Shown in pieces: positions 16,374 to 23,405 of a stretch of 29,670 nucleotides of DNA. Below the pieces are notes generated by a model. That model saw only the letters and a program-made list of their open reading frames with translations, had not been told where the DNA came from and made no database searches. The stretch is from DASRHY01 sp046765875. GTDB lineage: Bacteria; Actinomycetota; Actinomycetes; Propionibacteriales; Kribbellaceae. Made by a program: the position numbers and the translations under genes. The stretch's first letter is position 1. Each line of letters starts with the position of its first letter. The DNA lies in contig JBKPSJ010000271.1 in assembly GCA_046765875.1 (NCBI GenBank), positions 1 to 29,670 on the forward strand, in the 5' to 3' direction.

Positions 16374-17423
16374 TCACGCCGCGCCTCGCGCGTCCAGTGA
16401 CCGGCGCCGCTGTGTGGCGTCGGTCAGCGACCGCGGCGCCCACGCGTCGTCGACCCGGTACAGATCGGTGCCTGGGGCAACGATCTCGTCGATCCGGTCG
16501 AGGGTGGCGTCGTCGAGGGTCAGGTCGGCACCCTTGAGCGTGGCGTCGAGATGTTCCATCGTCCGCGGTCCGGTGATCACCGAGGTGACGGCAGGATGCG
16601 AGACGACGAACGCGACCGCGAGCTCGGGTAGCGAACGGCCCAGCCCGTCGGCGACCTCGGCCAGCCGCTCGACCGCGTCGTACTTGGCCGCGTTCTCCGG
16701 CCGCTCCGGATCGAACCGCTCCGGTGCGAGGGCCGCCCGCCCGGAGGTGAGGTCGATCGACCGGCCCTTGCGGTACTTGCCGGACAGGAAGCCCCACGCC
16801 AGCGGGCTCCAGGTGAGCACGCCCATGCCGTACCGCTGTGCGGTGGGCAGCAGCGACCGCTCCACACCGCGGCCGAGCATCGAGTACGGCGGCTGCTCGG
16901 TACGGAACCGCATCAGCCCGCGCCGTTCCGCGACGACGTGCGACTCGACGATCCGTTCGGCCGGGAACGACGAGGAACCGAAGGTACGGACCTTGCCCTG
17001 CCGGACCAGGTCAGTGAGCGCGGCCAGCGTCTCCTCGATGTCGGTCGTCTCATCCGGCCGGTGGACCTGGTACAGGTCGATCCAATCCGTACCGAGGCGG
17101 CGCAGGCTGTTCTCTACGGCGCGCATGATCCAGCGGCGCGAGTTGCCGCCGTGGTTCGGGCCGTCACCCATCGGGAAGTGCACCTTGGTCGCCAGTACGA
17201 CGTCGTCGCGCCGGCCCTTGAGTGCCTTGCCGACGATCTCCTCGGACTCACCCGACGAGTACATGTCGGCGGTGTCGACGAAGTTGATGCCCCGGTCGAG
17301 GGCGGAGTGGATGATGCGTGCACCGTCGTCGTGGTCGGGATTGCCGATCGAACCGAACATCATGGCGCCGAGGCAGTAGGTGCTGACCTCGATGCCGGTG
17401 CCGCCGAGAACGCGGTAGCGCAT
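16374..17423 (-). CDS. Aldo/keto reductase
   Basis: ATG 17423 has AAGGAGAG upstream. The product is 349 residues, the usual size of the family, with a TIM barrel start RVLGGTGIEVSTYCLGAMMFG. The catalytic tetrad is visible as Asp50 and Tyr55 in FVDTADMYSSG, Lys80 in LATKVHF and His121 in DLYQVHRPDE. The C-terminal region VTSVITGPRTMEHLD is the NADPH-binding part. It would reduce aldehydes or ketones with NADPH in the cytosol. It lies 14 bases downstream of the SDR gene, so the two oxidoreductases probably form one operon. Substrate is unknown. Confidence 0.93.
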   Translation of the reverse strand: MRYRVLGGTGIEVSTYCLGAMMFGSIGNPDHDDGARIIHSALDRGINFVDTADMYSSGESEEIVGKALKGRRDDVVLATKVHFPMGDGPNHGGNSRRWIMRAVENSLRRLGTDWIDLYQVHRPDETTDIEETLAALTDLVRQGKVRTFGSSSFPAERIVESHVVAERRGLMRFRTEQPPYSMLGRGVERSLLPTAQRYGMGVLTWSPLAWGFLSGKYRKGRSIDLTSGRAALAPERFDPERPENAAKYDAVERLAEVADGLGRSLPELAVAFVVSHPAVTSVITGPRTMEHLDATLKGADLTLDDATLDRIDEIVAPGTDLYRVDDAWAPRSLTDATQRRRSLDARGAA

Positions 17424-17437
17424 GTGGGTTGCTCTCC

Positions 17438-18142
17438 TTATCGCGGTGATCCGGTCGGCCGGACCACGAGGGTGTTGATGTCGACCCCGGCCGGCTGGCC
17501 GAGCGCCCAGGTGATCGTCGCGGCGAGTTCGCCGGCGCTGATCAGGTCACGGCCGGCGGGTGGTCCGCCGGCGCGGTCGAAGAAGTCGGTGTCCACCGGC
17601 CCGGGTGCGACCAGCGTGACGCCGATCTTGTCCGCGGCCACCATCAGCCGGGTGTTCTCGGCCAGGCCCGTGATCGCGAACTTGGTGGCGCCGTAGATGT
17701 TGCCGGGGCTGTGGACAAACCCGGCCACGCTGCCGATCAGCACTATTCTTCCGTGTGACTCCCTCAGGTGAGGGAGCGCGGCCCGGATCAGGTACGCCGG
17801 TCCGAGCACGTTGGTCAACACCATGTCCCGCCAGCCCTCGGGATCGCCGTCACCGAGGCCGTCGTGGGTCGCGAAGCCGGCACTGGCGACGACATTGTCG
17901 AGCCGTCCGAACTGTTTGACCGTGGAATCGACCGCCGCCTCGACGTCGGCGTATACGGACGTGTCAGAGGGGAAGGTGAGCAGGCTGGAGGGATGATCGA
18001 GCGCGGCCGCAAAGCGGTCGAGCCGGGCCGCGTCGCGACCGGTGACGGTAACGCGATGGCCCTGCTGTAGGAGCTGTCGTGCGGTGGCGGCGCCGATGCC
18101 GCTCGAGCCGCCGGTGATCAGGTTGACTGGTGCCTCGTCCAC
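17438..18142 (-). CDS. Short-chain dehydrogenase/reductase
   Basis: The product is 234 residues from ATG 18142. The Rossmann cofactor motif TGGSSGIG is at residues 10-17, ASAG at 86-89 takes the place of NNAG, Asn111 is present, and the catalytic Ser138, Tyr150 and Lys154 are in IGSVAG and YGATK. This is a classical SDR, probably NADP-dependent because of the Arg36 in VTGRD. It is the first gene of an operon with the aldo/keto reductase and is divergent from a MerR regulator, whose likely operator lies just upstream. Substrate is unknown. Confidence 0.93.
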   Translation of the reverse strand: MDEAPVNLITGGSSGIGAATARQLLQQGHRVTVTGRDAARLDRFAAALDHPSSLLTFPSDTSVYADVEAAVDSTVKQFGRLDNVVASAGFATHDGLGDGDPEGWRDMVLTNVLGPAYLIRAALPHLRESHGRIVLIGSVAGFVHSPGNIYGATKFAITGLAENTRLMVAADKIGVTLVAPGPVDTDFFDRAGGPPAGRDLISAGELAATITWALGQPAGVDINTLVVRPTGSPR

Positions 18143-18149
18143 AACTCGG

Positions 18150-18180
18150 ACGGTACGAGTTGGAGTGGACTCTAGGTCAA
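18150..18180 (-). promoter_or_regulatory. MerR-type promoter of the SDR-aldo/keto reductase operon
   Basis: On the minus strand TTGACC (18180-18175) and TACCGT (18155-18150) are separated by exactly 19 bases. This is the lengthened spacer typical of promoters activated by MerR regulators through DNA distortion. The spacer contains GAGT-CC-ACTC, a perfect short dyad. The divergent MerR gene starts 22-25 bases to the right, so the site probably also controls its own regulator. Confidence 0.6.
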
Positions 18181-18201
18181 GTTACTTATCCTGGGTCCGT
18201 G

Positions 18202-18567
18202 ATGAGTATCGGCGAGGTGGCCGAACGCACTGGTTTGAGTGTCCATGCGCTGCGGTTCTACGAGCGCGAAGGGGTATTCGTCGGCCCGGTACGCCGCGAT
18301 CCGAGCGGCCGGCGGGTGTACGACGAGGACGACCTGGAGTGGATCGAGCTCTGCATCATCCTGCGTGAGTCGGGCATGCCGGTCCTGGACATCCGCCGGT
18401 ATGCCGACCTGGTCCGCGACGGCGACGGCAACGAGAAGGAACGGCTGGCCCTGCTGCGTGCGCACAAGGAGCGCGTACTCGCGCAGAAGGCTCAGCTCGA
18501 CAAGTGCTTGGACATCATCACGTTCAAGGTCGGCGTGTACGAAGACATCGTGGCGGGGATCGTCTAG
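18202..18567 (+). CDS. MerR family transcriptional regulator
   Basis: ATG 18202 (a GTG directly before it at 18199 is an alternative) gives 121 residues. The N-terminal MSIGEVAERTGLSVHALRFYEREGVF is the MerR winged HTH, with RRDPSGRRVYDEDDLEWIE as the wing. A dimerisation helix follows (ERLALLRAHKERVLAQKAQL). The only Cys residues are isolated (in LCIIL and DKCLD), so metal or redox sensing of the MerR/SoxR kind is not indicated; the effector is more likely a small organic molecule. There is almost no leader after the inferred promoter region, so it may be translated from a very short or absent leader. It probably regulates the divergent SDR operon. Confidence 0.92.
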   Translation: MSIGEVAERTGLSVHALRFYEREGVFVGPVRRDPSGRRVYDEDDLEWIELCIILRESGMPVLDIRRYADLVRDGDGNEKERLALLRAHKERVLAQKAQLDKCLDIITFKVGVYEDIVAGIV

Positions 18568-18625
18568 CGCGATACCGATCCCTGGCAGAATGCCGCGGGC
18601 ATTCATCGAGGGAAGGACGAGGGGC

Positions 18626-21139
18626 GTGGGGTTGACGTCGGTCGAGCGACGGATAGCAGACGAGCTCGGGGTACGGGAAGGGCAGGTCGCCGCCGCGGTG
18701 CGGCTGTTGGACGAGGGCTCGACGGTGCCGTTCATCGCGCGCTACCGCAAGGAGGTCACCGGTTCGCTCGACGATGCTCAGCTCCGCATGCTCGAGGACC
18801 GGCTGCGGTACCTCCGCGAGCTGGAGGAGCGCCGGCAGGCCGTGCTCGACTCGATCCGCGAGCAGGGCAAGCTCACCGATGACCTCGAGCTGCTGATCCT
18901 GGCCGCCGACACCAAGGCCCGGCTGGAGGACATCTACCTGCCGTACAGGCCGAAGCGTCGGACGAAGGCGCAGATCGCCCGCGAGGCCGGGCTCGAGCCG
19001 CTGGCCGAGGGCCTACTCAGCACGCCCGACACCGACCCGCAGGCTGCCGCTGCTGTATTCGTCGACGTAGAGCGAGGTGTGCTAGACGCGCAGGCGGCAC
19101 TCGAAGGCGCCCGCGCGATCCTTGTCGAGCGGTTCGCCGAGGATGCCGACCTGATCGGCGAACTGCGCGAACGACTGTGGTCGCACGGTCAGCTGGCGTC
19201 CGCGGTCCGCGAGGGCACGGAGACCGAGGGCGCGAAGTTCTCCGATTACTTCGACTTCGCCGAGCCGTTCGGATCGATGCCGTCGCACCGGATCCTGGCG
19301 ATGTTCCGCGGCGAGGCCGAGGACGTGCTCACGCTGACGATCGAGCCGGGCGAGGCCGAGTACGAGGCGAGCATCGCGAGCCGGTTCGGCATCGCGAACC
19401 GAGGCCGGCGGGCCGACGCCTGGCTGGCCGACACGGTCCGCTGGGCCTGGCGTACGAAGATTCTGGTCCACCTCGGCATCGATGCCCGGACCAGGCTGCG
19501 CCAGCAGGCGTCCGACGAGGCCGTGCATGTGTTCGCGGCGAACCTGCGCGACCTGCTGCTCGCCGCACCGGCCGGTGCCCGGACGACGATGGGCCTGGAC
19601 CCGGGGTACCGGACCGGCGTCAAGGTCGCCGTTGTCGACGCCACCGGCAAGGTCGTCGATACCGCGGTGATCCACCCGCACCAGCCGCAGAACCAGTGGT
19701 CCCAGGCACTGACCACTCTGGCCGCCTTGGTCGCGAAGCACCAGGTCGAGTTGATTGCCATCGGCAACGGTACGGCGTCGCGGGAGACGGACAGGCTCGC
19801 CGCGGACCTCGTCGCCAAACAACACGGGGTGACGAAGGTGGTCGTCTCCGAGGCTGGTGCGTCGGTGTACTCGGCGTCGGCGTACGCGTCCCAGGAGCTG
19901 CCGGGGATGGACGTGTCGCTACGCGGTGCGGTGTCGATCGCGCGCCGGCTGCAGGATCCGCTCGCCGAGCTTGTCAAGATCGACCCGAAGTCGATCGGCG
20001 TCGGCCAATACCAGCACGACCTGCCCGAGGCGTCGCTGTCGCGCTCGCTCGACGCGGTGGTCGAGGACTGCGTGAACGCGGTCGGCGTCGACGTCAACAC
20101 CGCATCGGCACCACTGCTCGGCCGGGTGTCCGGCATCACATCCGGCCTGGCCCAGAACATCGTCGGCCATCGCGACCACCACGGTCCGTTCCGCGGTCGC
20201 TCTGCGCTCAAGCAGGTACCACGGCTCGGGGCGAAGGCGTTCGAGCAGTGCGCCGGGTTCCTCCGGATCACCGGTGGCGACGATCCGCTCGACTCGTCCA
20301 GCGTGCACCCGGAGGCGTATCCGGTGGTCCGCCGGATCCTGGAAGCGACCGGCTCCGATCTCAAGGGCCTGATCGGCAACACCCGGACCCTGAAGTCGCT
20401 CAAGCCGGTGGACTTCGCCGACGAGATCTTCGGCATTCCGACGGTGACCGACATCCTGGCCGAGCTGGACAAGCCGGGCCGAGACCCGCGGCCGGCGTTC
20501 CGAACCGCGACCTTCGCCGAGGGCGTGGAGAAGATCGCCGACCTCAGGCCGGGGATGAGGCTGGAGGGTGTGGTCACCAACGTCGCCGCGTTCGGGGCGT
20601 TCATCGACATCGGTGTGCATCAGGACGGGCTCGCACATGTGTCCGCGCTGTCGCGCAACTTCGTCAAGGATCCTCGGGATGTGGTCAAGCCCGGCGACAT
20701 CGTGAAGGTCAAGGTGCTCGACGTCGACGTACCGCGGAACCGGATCTCACTGACCCTGCGGCTCGATGACGGCCTGCCGTCGAAGCAAAGCGAACGTCAA
20801 GGCCACAGCGGCCAGGGTCAAGGTGGCAAGGGGCAGAGTCGCAAAGGGGCAGAGTCGCAAGGGCCAGGGTCGCGAGGGCCAGGGCCGCGACGGTCGAGGG
20901 CAGAACAGCGGGCAAGGCGGGGGCAAAGGGCAGGGACGCGGTCGCGAGGAGCGGCAGCCCGAGGGTGCGATGGCGGATGCATTGCGCCGGGCCGGACTGG
21001 TGAAGCCCTGATGCGTCAGCCGCGTGGCGGGGTTCTTCTAGACCGGGCTCAGAGGTCCTTGAGGAGCTTGCGGAGGATGTCGGCGGTCCGGTCCCGCGGC
21101 TCGGCCGTGACGCTCAGCTGGTCCATCACCGCCAGGTAG
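18626..21139 (+). CDS. tex: Tex family RNA-binding transcription accessory protein, apparent 3' frameshift
   Basis: GTG 18626 follows GGAAGG; longer forms of this frame run back through the MerR gene and are rejected. The product as read is 837 residues. The Tex N-terminal domain begins LTSVERRIADELGV, the YqgF-like RNase H fold has TTMGLDPGYRTGVKVAVVD, a helix-hairpin-helix region follows, and an S1 domain begins LRPGMRLEGVVTNVAAFGAF. After the S1 domain, a 15-base repeat has one 16-base copy. If one A is removed at 20843-20845 the frame ends at 21011 with GAMADALRRAGLVKP, a typical actinobacterial Tex end, giving 794 residues. As read, the last ~100 residues are Arg/Gly-rich and run 91 bases into the opposing Xre gene. 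Confidence 0.88.
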   Translation: MGLTSVERRIADELGVREGQVAAAVRLLDEGSTVPFIARYRKEVTGSLDDAQLRMLEDRLRYLRELEERRQAVLDSIREQGKLTDDLELLILAADTKARLEDIYLPYRPKRRTKAQIAREAGLEPLAEGLLSTPDTDPQAAAAVFVDVERGVLDAQAALEGARAILVERFAEDADLIGELRERLWSHGQLASAVREGTETEGAKFSDYFDFAEPFGSMPSHRILAMFRGEAEDVLTLTIEPGEAEYEASIASRFGIANRGRRADAWLADTVRWAWRTKILVHLGIDARTRLRQQASDEAVHVFAANLRDLLLAAPAGARTTMGLDPGYRTGVKVAVVDATGKVVDTAVIHPHQPQNQWSQALTTLAALVAKHQVELIAIGNGTASRETDRLAADLVAKQHGVTKVVVSEAGASVYSASAYASQELPGMDVSLRGAVSIARRLQDPLAELVKIDPKSIGVGQYQHDLPEASLSRSLDAVVEDCVNAVGVDVNTASAPLLGRVSGITSGLAQNIVGHRDHHGPFRGRSALKQVPRLGAKAFEQCAGFLRITGGDDPLDSSSVHPEAYPVVRRILEATGSDLKGLIGNTRTLKSLKPVDFADEIFGIPTVTDILAELDKPGRDPRPAFRTATFAEGVEKIADLRPGMRLEGVVTNVAAFGAFIDIGVHQDGLAHVSALSRNFVKDPRDVVKPGDIVKVKVLDVDVPRNRISLTLRLDDGLPSKQSERQGHSGQGQGGKGQSRKGAESQGPGSRGPGPRRSRAEQRARRGQRAGTRSRGAAARGCDGGCIAPGRTGEALMRQPRGGVLLDRAQRSLRSLRRMSAVRSRGSAVTLSWSITAR
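20827..20887 (+). repeat. 15-base tandem repeats in tex with one 16-base unit
   Basis: Units are CAAGGGGCAGAGTCG (20827-20841), CAAAGGGGCAGAGTCG (20842-20857), CAAGGGCCAGGGTCG (20858-20872) and CGAGGGCCAGGGCCG (20873-20887). The second unit carries one extra A and shifts the reading frame. The restored frame encodes regular KGQSR/KGQGR/EGQGR repeats of basic, disordered character. Confidence 0.85.
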
Positions 21140-21951
21140 CGATCGACGTCCGGCCGCTTGTCCAGGTACAGCGCGCTGGTCAGCTGCTCCAGGTACACGA
21201 CGTCCGGCAGGTCCGCCTCCGGGAACCGCAGGATCGTGAACGACCCGCCGGCGGCCGCGTGCCCACCGACCTCGTACGGCAGGATCTGGATGGTGATGTT
21301 GGGCCGCTCGGCCGCCTCGATCAGCCGCTCGAGCTGGGCCCGCAGCACCGGCTTCCCGCCGATCGGCCGGTGCAGCGCGGCCTCGTCGATGACCGTCCAG
21401 AAGACCGGTCCGCCGGAACCGAGCAGCACCTCCTGGCGCTTCATCCGCAGGTCGACGCGGCGGTCGACATCGTTCGGGGCCTCGCGGCCGTGCACCAGCC
21501 GGATCACCGCTCGTCCGTAGTCGGCGGTCTGCAGCAGGCCGGGCACGAACTGGGTCTGGTAGGTCCGCATCACCGACGCAGCCTGCTCCAAGCCGAGGTA
21601 GATCTCGAACCAGGGCGGCAGCAGGTCGCCGTACCGGTGCCACCAGCCCGGCGAGTTCGCCTGCCGGCCCAGGTTGAAGTACCTCTCGCGCTCGGTGGGG
21701 TCGGTCACGCCGTACAGCGTGAGCAGGTCGGAGATGTCGCGCTCCTTGAAGCCGACCCGGCCCAGCTCGAGCCTGCTGATCTTGGCGTGCGAGGCGCGGA
21801 TGGCCTCCCCAGCCTGTTCGCGGGAGATGTCGCTTTCCTCACGGAGCTTGCGGAGCTGGGCACCGAGTGTCATGCGCACGACCGTCGGACCGCCGGCAAG
21901 CTGTATGCCTGCCGGCGTCCGGTCGGCCTCGTTGCGCCGCACCGTAGCCAC
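21049..21951 (-). CDS. Xre family HTH regulator with C-terminal DUF5753 domain
   Basis: I prefer GTG 21951 with GGTGGGG upstream (300 residues); ATG 22005 would add 18. The HTH lies in TLGAQLRKLREESDISREQA, then GEAIRASHAKISRLELGRV. The following domain (NSPGWWHRYGDLLPPWFE, then VPGLLQTADYGRAVI, and ITIQILPYEVGGHAA) is the DUF5753 ligand-like domain common in actinobacterial regulators of this kind. The upstream gene on the same strand encodes a DUF397 protein, its usual partner. Such pairs act in development and have been proposed to be toxin-antitoxin-like. The 3' end overlaps the as-read tex frame. Confidence 0.9.
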   Translation of the reverse strand: MATVRRNEADRTPAGIQLAGGPTVVRMTLGAQLRKLREESDISREQAGEAIRASHAKISRLELGRVGFKERDISDLLTLYGVTDPTERERYFNLGRQANSPGWWHRYGDLLPPWFEIYLGLEQAASVMRTYQTQFVPGLLQTADYGRAVIRLVHGREAPNDVDRRVDLRMKRQEVLLGSGGPVFWTVIDEAALHRPIGGKPVLRAQLERLIEAAERPNITIQILPYEVGGHAAAGGSFTILRFPEADLPDVVYLEQLTSALYLDKRPDVDRYLAVMDQLSVTAEPRDRTADILRKLLKDL

Positions 21952-22019
21952 GTCAGTACCCCACCGGTCCCCTGTTCTGCGCTTCAGAGGCGACCAGTCT
22001 GTCATAGCAAGTCGGTAAT

Positions 22020-22053
22020 CGCGCAACTACGCACGCGCAAATCAACTTGTCAA
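22020..22053 (-). promoter_or_regulatory. Candidate promoter and direct repeat before the Xre gene
   Basis: On the minus strand TTGACA (22053-22048) is followed after 18 bases by TAGTTG (22029-22024). Two perfect copies of TTGCGCG (22040-22034 and 22026-22020) lie 14 bases apart, overlapping the -10 region. This would let the Xre gene be expressed apart from DUF397 and be self-regulated. The -10 match is weak. Confidence 0.4.
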
Positions 22054-22062
22054 GACGAGCCG

Positions 22063-22284
22063 TCAGCTCAATAGGTAATCGAACTCGCCGTCCTTGACGC
22101 CACCGAGGAACGCGTCGATCTCCGATCGGGTGTAAACGATCACGGGTCCGTCTGTCTGCTTCGAATGCCGTACAGCAACCTCGCCGGTGCTCAGTTTCGC
22201 CACCTCGACGCAGTCCCCACTGGGGTTGCTACGCCGACTCTTGCGCCACACCAGCTGCTGGTCCCCCGGAGTGTTGTTTCGCAT
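22063..22284 (-). CDS. DUF397 domain protein
   Basis: ATG 22284 has AGGAG eight bases upstream; the longer form of the frame starting at 22482 has no such site and is rejected. The product is 73 residues, and LVWRKSRRSNPSGDCVEVA followed by VAVRHSKQTDGPVIVYT is the standard DUF397 pattern. These small proteins are encoded beside Xre/DUF5753 regulators and are thought to bind them. Here DUF397 comes first and Xre follows 111 bases later, the reverse of the order I know best. Tandem 12-base repeats lie 56-79 bases upstream. Confidence 0.9.
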   Translation of the reverse strand: MRNNTPGDQQLVWRKSRRSNPSGDCVEVAKLSTGEVAVRHSKQTDGPVIVYTRSEIDAFLGGVKDGEFDYLLS

Positions 22285-22339
22285 CGGTCCGCTCCTGACC
22301 CTGTTCACTGGGCGTTGACATTTGATCACGGATTTTGCA

Positions 22340-22363
22340 CTTGCATTCGTGCTTGCATCCGTA
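22340..22363. repeat. Tandem 12-base operator-like repeat upstream of DUF397
   Basis: CTTGCATTCGTG (22340-22351) and CTTGCATCCGTA (22352-22363) are adjacent and agree at 10 of 12 positions. A partial third copy, TTTTGCA, precedes them. The position in the divergent region between DUF397 and the cyclase leader fits a binding site for the Xre regulator; binding itself is inferred. Confidence 0.5.
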
Positions 22364-22521
22364 CAGTACATGGGTAACAGTGGTTTCCGTAACGGTCCGC
22401 CGCGAATCAGCGGCAGATTGTTTCGAATGACTGCACAGAACTGGCCCCGCCCGGACCGGTCCCACCCAGATCGTTCCGGCATGACGGGACGCCCTGCCGG
22501 ACCCGTGACCTGGGAGGGAAC

Positions 22522-22638
22522 GTGAGGCGCCGATCCACCGCTCGCCCTAGCGCATCCAGCGGCGCCCAGGAGCAGCCGTCGCCGGCCGGCCGGCGACGGC
22601 GCAATAGCCTCGCCCCGACCGCTTGGCCCGTGCCATGA
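22522..22638 (+). CDS. 38-codon leader ORF coupled to the diguanylate cyclase gene
   Basis: GTG 22522 sits behind GGGAGGGAAC, one of the strongest ribosome binding sites in the window. The frame reads 38 basic codons (starting VRRRSTARPSASSG, ending LAPTAWPVP) and stops at TGA 22636-22638. That stop overlaps the ATG of the GGDEF gene (ATGA). The GGDEF start lacks its own ribosome binding site, so translation of the leader probably delivers ribosomes to it. The peptide resembles no family I know. A perfect palindrome occupies part of the ORF. Confidence 0.55.
   Translation: MRRRSTARPSASSGAQEQPSPAGRRRRNSLAPTAWPVP
22575..22600. repeat. Perfect 26-base GC-only-core palindrome in the leader ORF
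   Basis: Each 13-base arm (GCCGTCGCCGGCC) is followed directly by its reverse complement with no spacer. In RNA it could form an ~11 bp hairpin closed by a four-base loop. It ends 34 bases before the GGDEF start codon, inside the leader ORF, and is thus in position to influence translation or act as a protein-binding site in DNA. Confidence 0.75.
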
Positions 22639-23399
22639 CCGCTGTTCTCATCGTGGCCTCGCTCGCTCTGTCCGGGCTGCTGACGTACGCGCTGCTGGAC
22701 ACGCGCAGCCGAGTCCGCGAACTGGAGCGAAAGCTCGTCGTCGCCGATCAGGCGGCGCACACGGACCCACTGACCGGCCTGGCCAACCGCGCCGGCCTCG
22801 ATCGAGGCCTGTCCGCCCAGCGCGCCGCCGCCGGTGCCGGGGACCATCTGGCGATCGTGATGCTCGACCTGGACAACCTCAAGCAGGTCAATGACATGTA
22901 CGGGCACGACGTCGGCGACGCGGTCATCACCCAGGTCGCCGCGCGGATCGCCCGGCCGCGTGCGCACGTCGTCTGCTCGGCACGGCTCGGTGGCGACGAG
23001 TTCGTCGTGCTGCTCGCGCCGCAGGCGAACCCGACCAAGGCCAGCCAGTACGCCGAGCAGTTCGCGCACGCTCTCTGCGCCAGCATCGCGCAGCCGATGA
23101 TCGCCGACAGCCAGCCGCTGAGCGTCTCGGCCAGCGCGGGTGTCGCGGCGATGCCGGCCGAGCACTTGGACCGGCTGATGGCGGCAGCGGACAAGGCGAT
23201 GTACCGGGCCAAGTCGACCGGCGTGGCGCTGTGCCGCTACCTGCCCAGGATCGACGGTCCCGCGCAGCCGCAGCACCGGGCCGCGCACCGGCAGCGTGAC
23301 CAGGTCAGCGACGCGGACGCCGCAGCCACCCGCGACCGGTTCGCTACGGTCGAGTCGGCCGAGGGCTGGTCGGACACATCGGCCGGTCTGCTGAGCTGA
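22635..23399 (+). CDS. Membrane-anchored diguanylate cyclase (GGDEF)
   Basis: ATG 22635 overlaps the leader ORF stop; a TTG at 22623 is a weaker alternative. The product is 254 residues: one membrane segment (about 3-21), a short coiled linker (TRSRVRELERKL), and a GGDEF domain from about 42 (HTDPLTGLANRAGLDRGL) to about 200. The signature RLGGDEFVVLL is intact with GGDEF at 119-123, so cyclic di-GMP synthesis is expected at the inner face of the membrane. No RxxD inhibitory site is seen five residues before it (the position reads RAHV), so product inhibition is probably absent. The last ~45 residues are polar and likely disordered. No EAL or sensory domain is present. Confidence 0.9.
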   Translation: MTAVLIVASLALSGLLTYALLDTRSRVRELERKLVVADQAAHTDPLTGLANRAGLDRGLSAQRAAAGAGDHLAIVMLDLDNLKQVNDMYGHDVGDAVITQVAARIARPRAHVVCSARLGGDEFVVLLAPQANPTKASQYAEQFAHALCASIAQPMIADSQPLSVSASAGVAAMPAEHLDRLMAAADKAMYRAKSTGVALCRYLPRIDGPAQPQHRAAHRQRDQVSDADAAATRDRFATVESAEGWSDTSAGLLS

Positions 23400-23405
23400 C
23401 AGCCC

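Noticed and set aside
18239..18625. N-terminal extension of the tex frame through the MerR gene
   Set aside because: Arg/Ser-rich, overlaps a clear MerR in another frame, and Tex proteins start near LTSVERRIADELGV.
22399..22414. GCCGC/GCGGC hairpin upstream of the cyclase leader
   Set aside because: Five base pairs in GC-rich DNA is expected by chance and there is no T-run.
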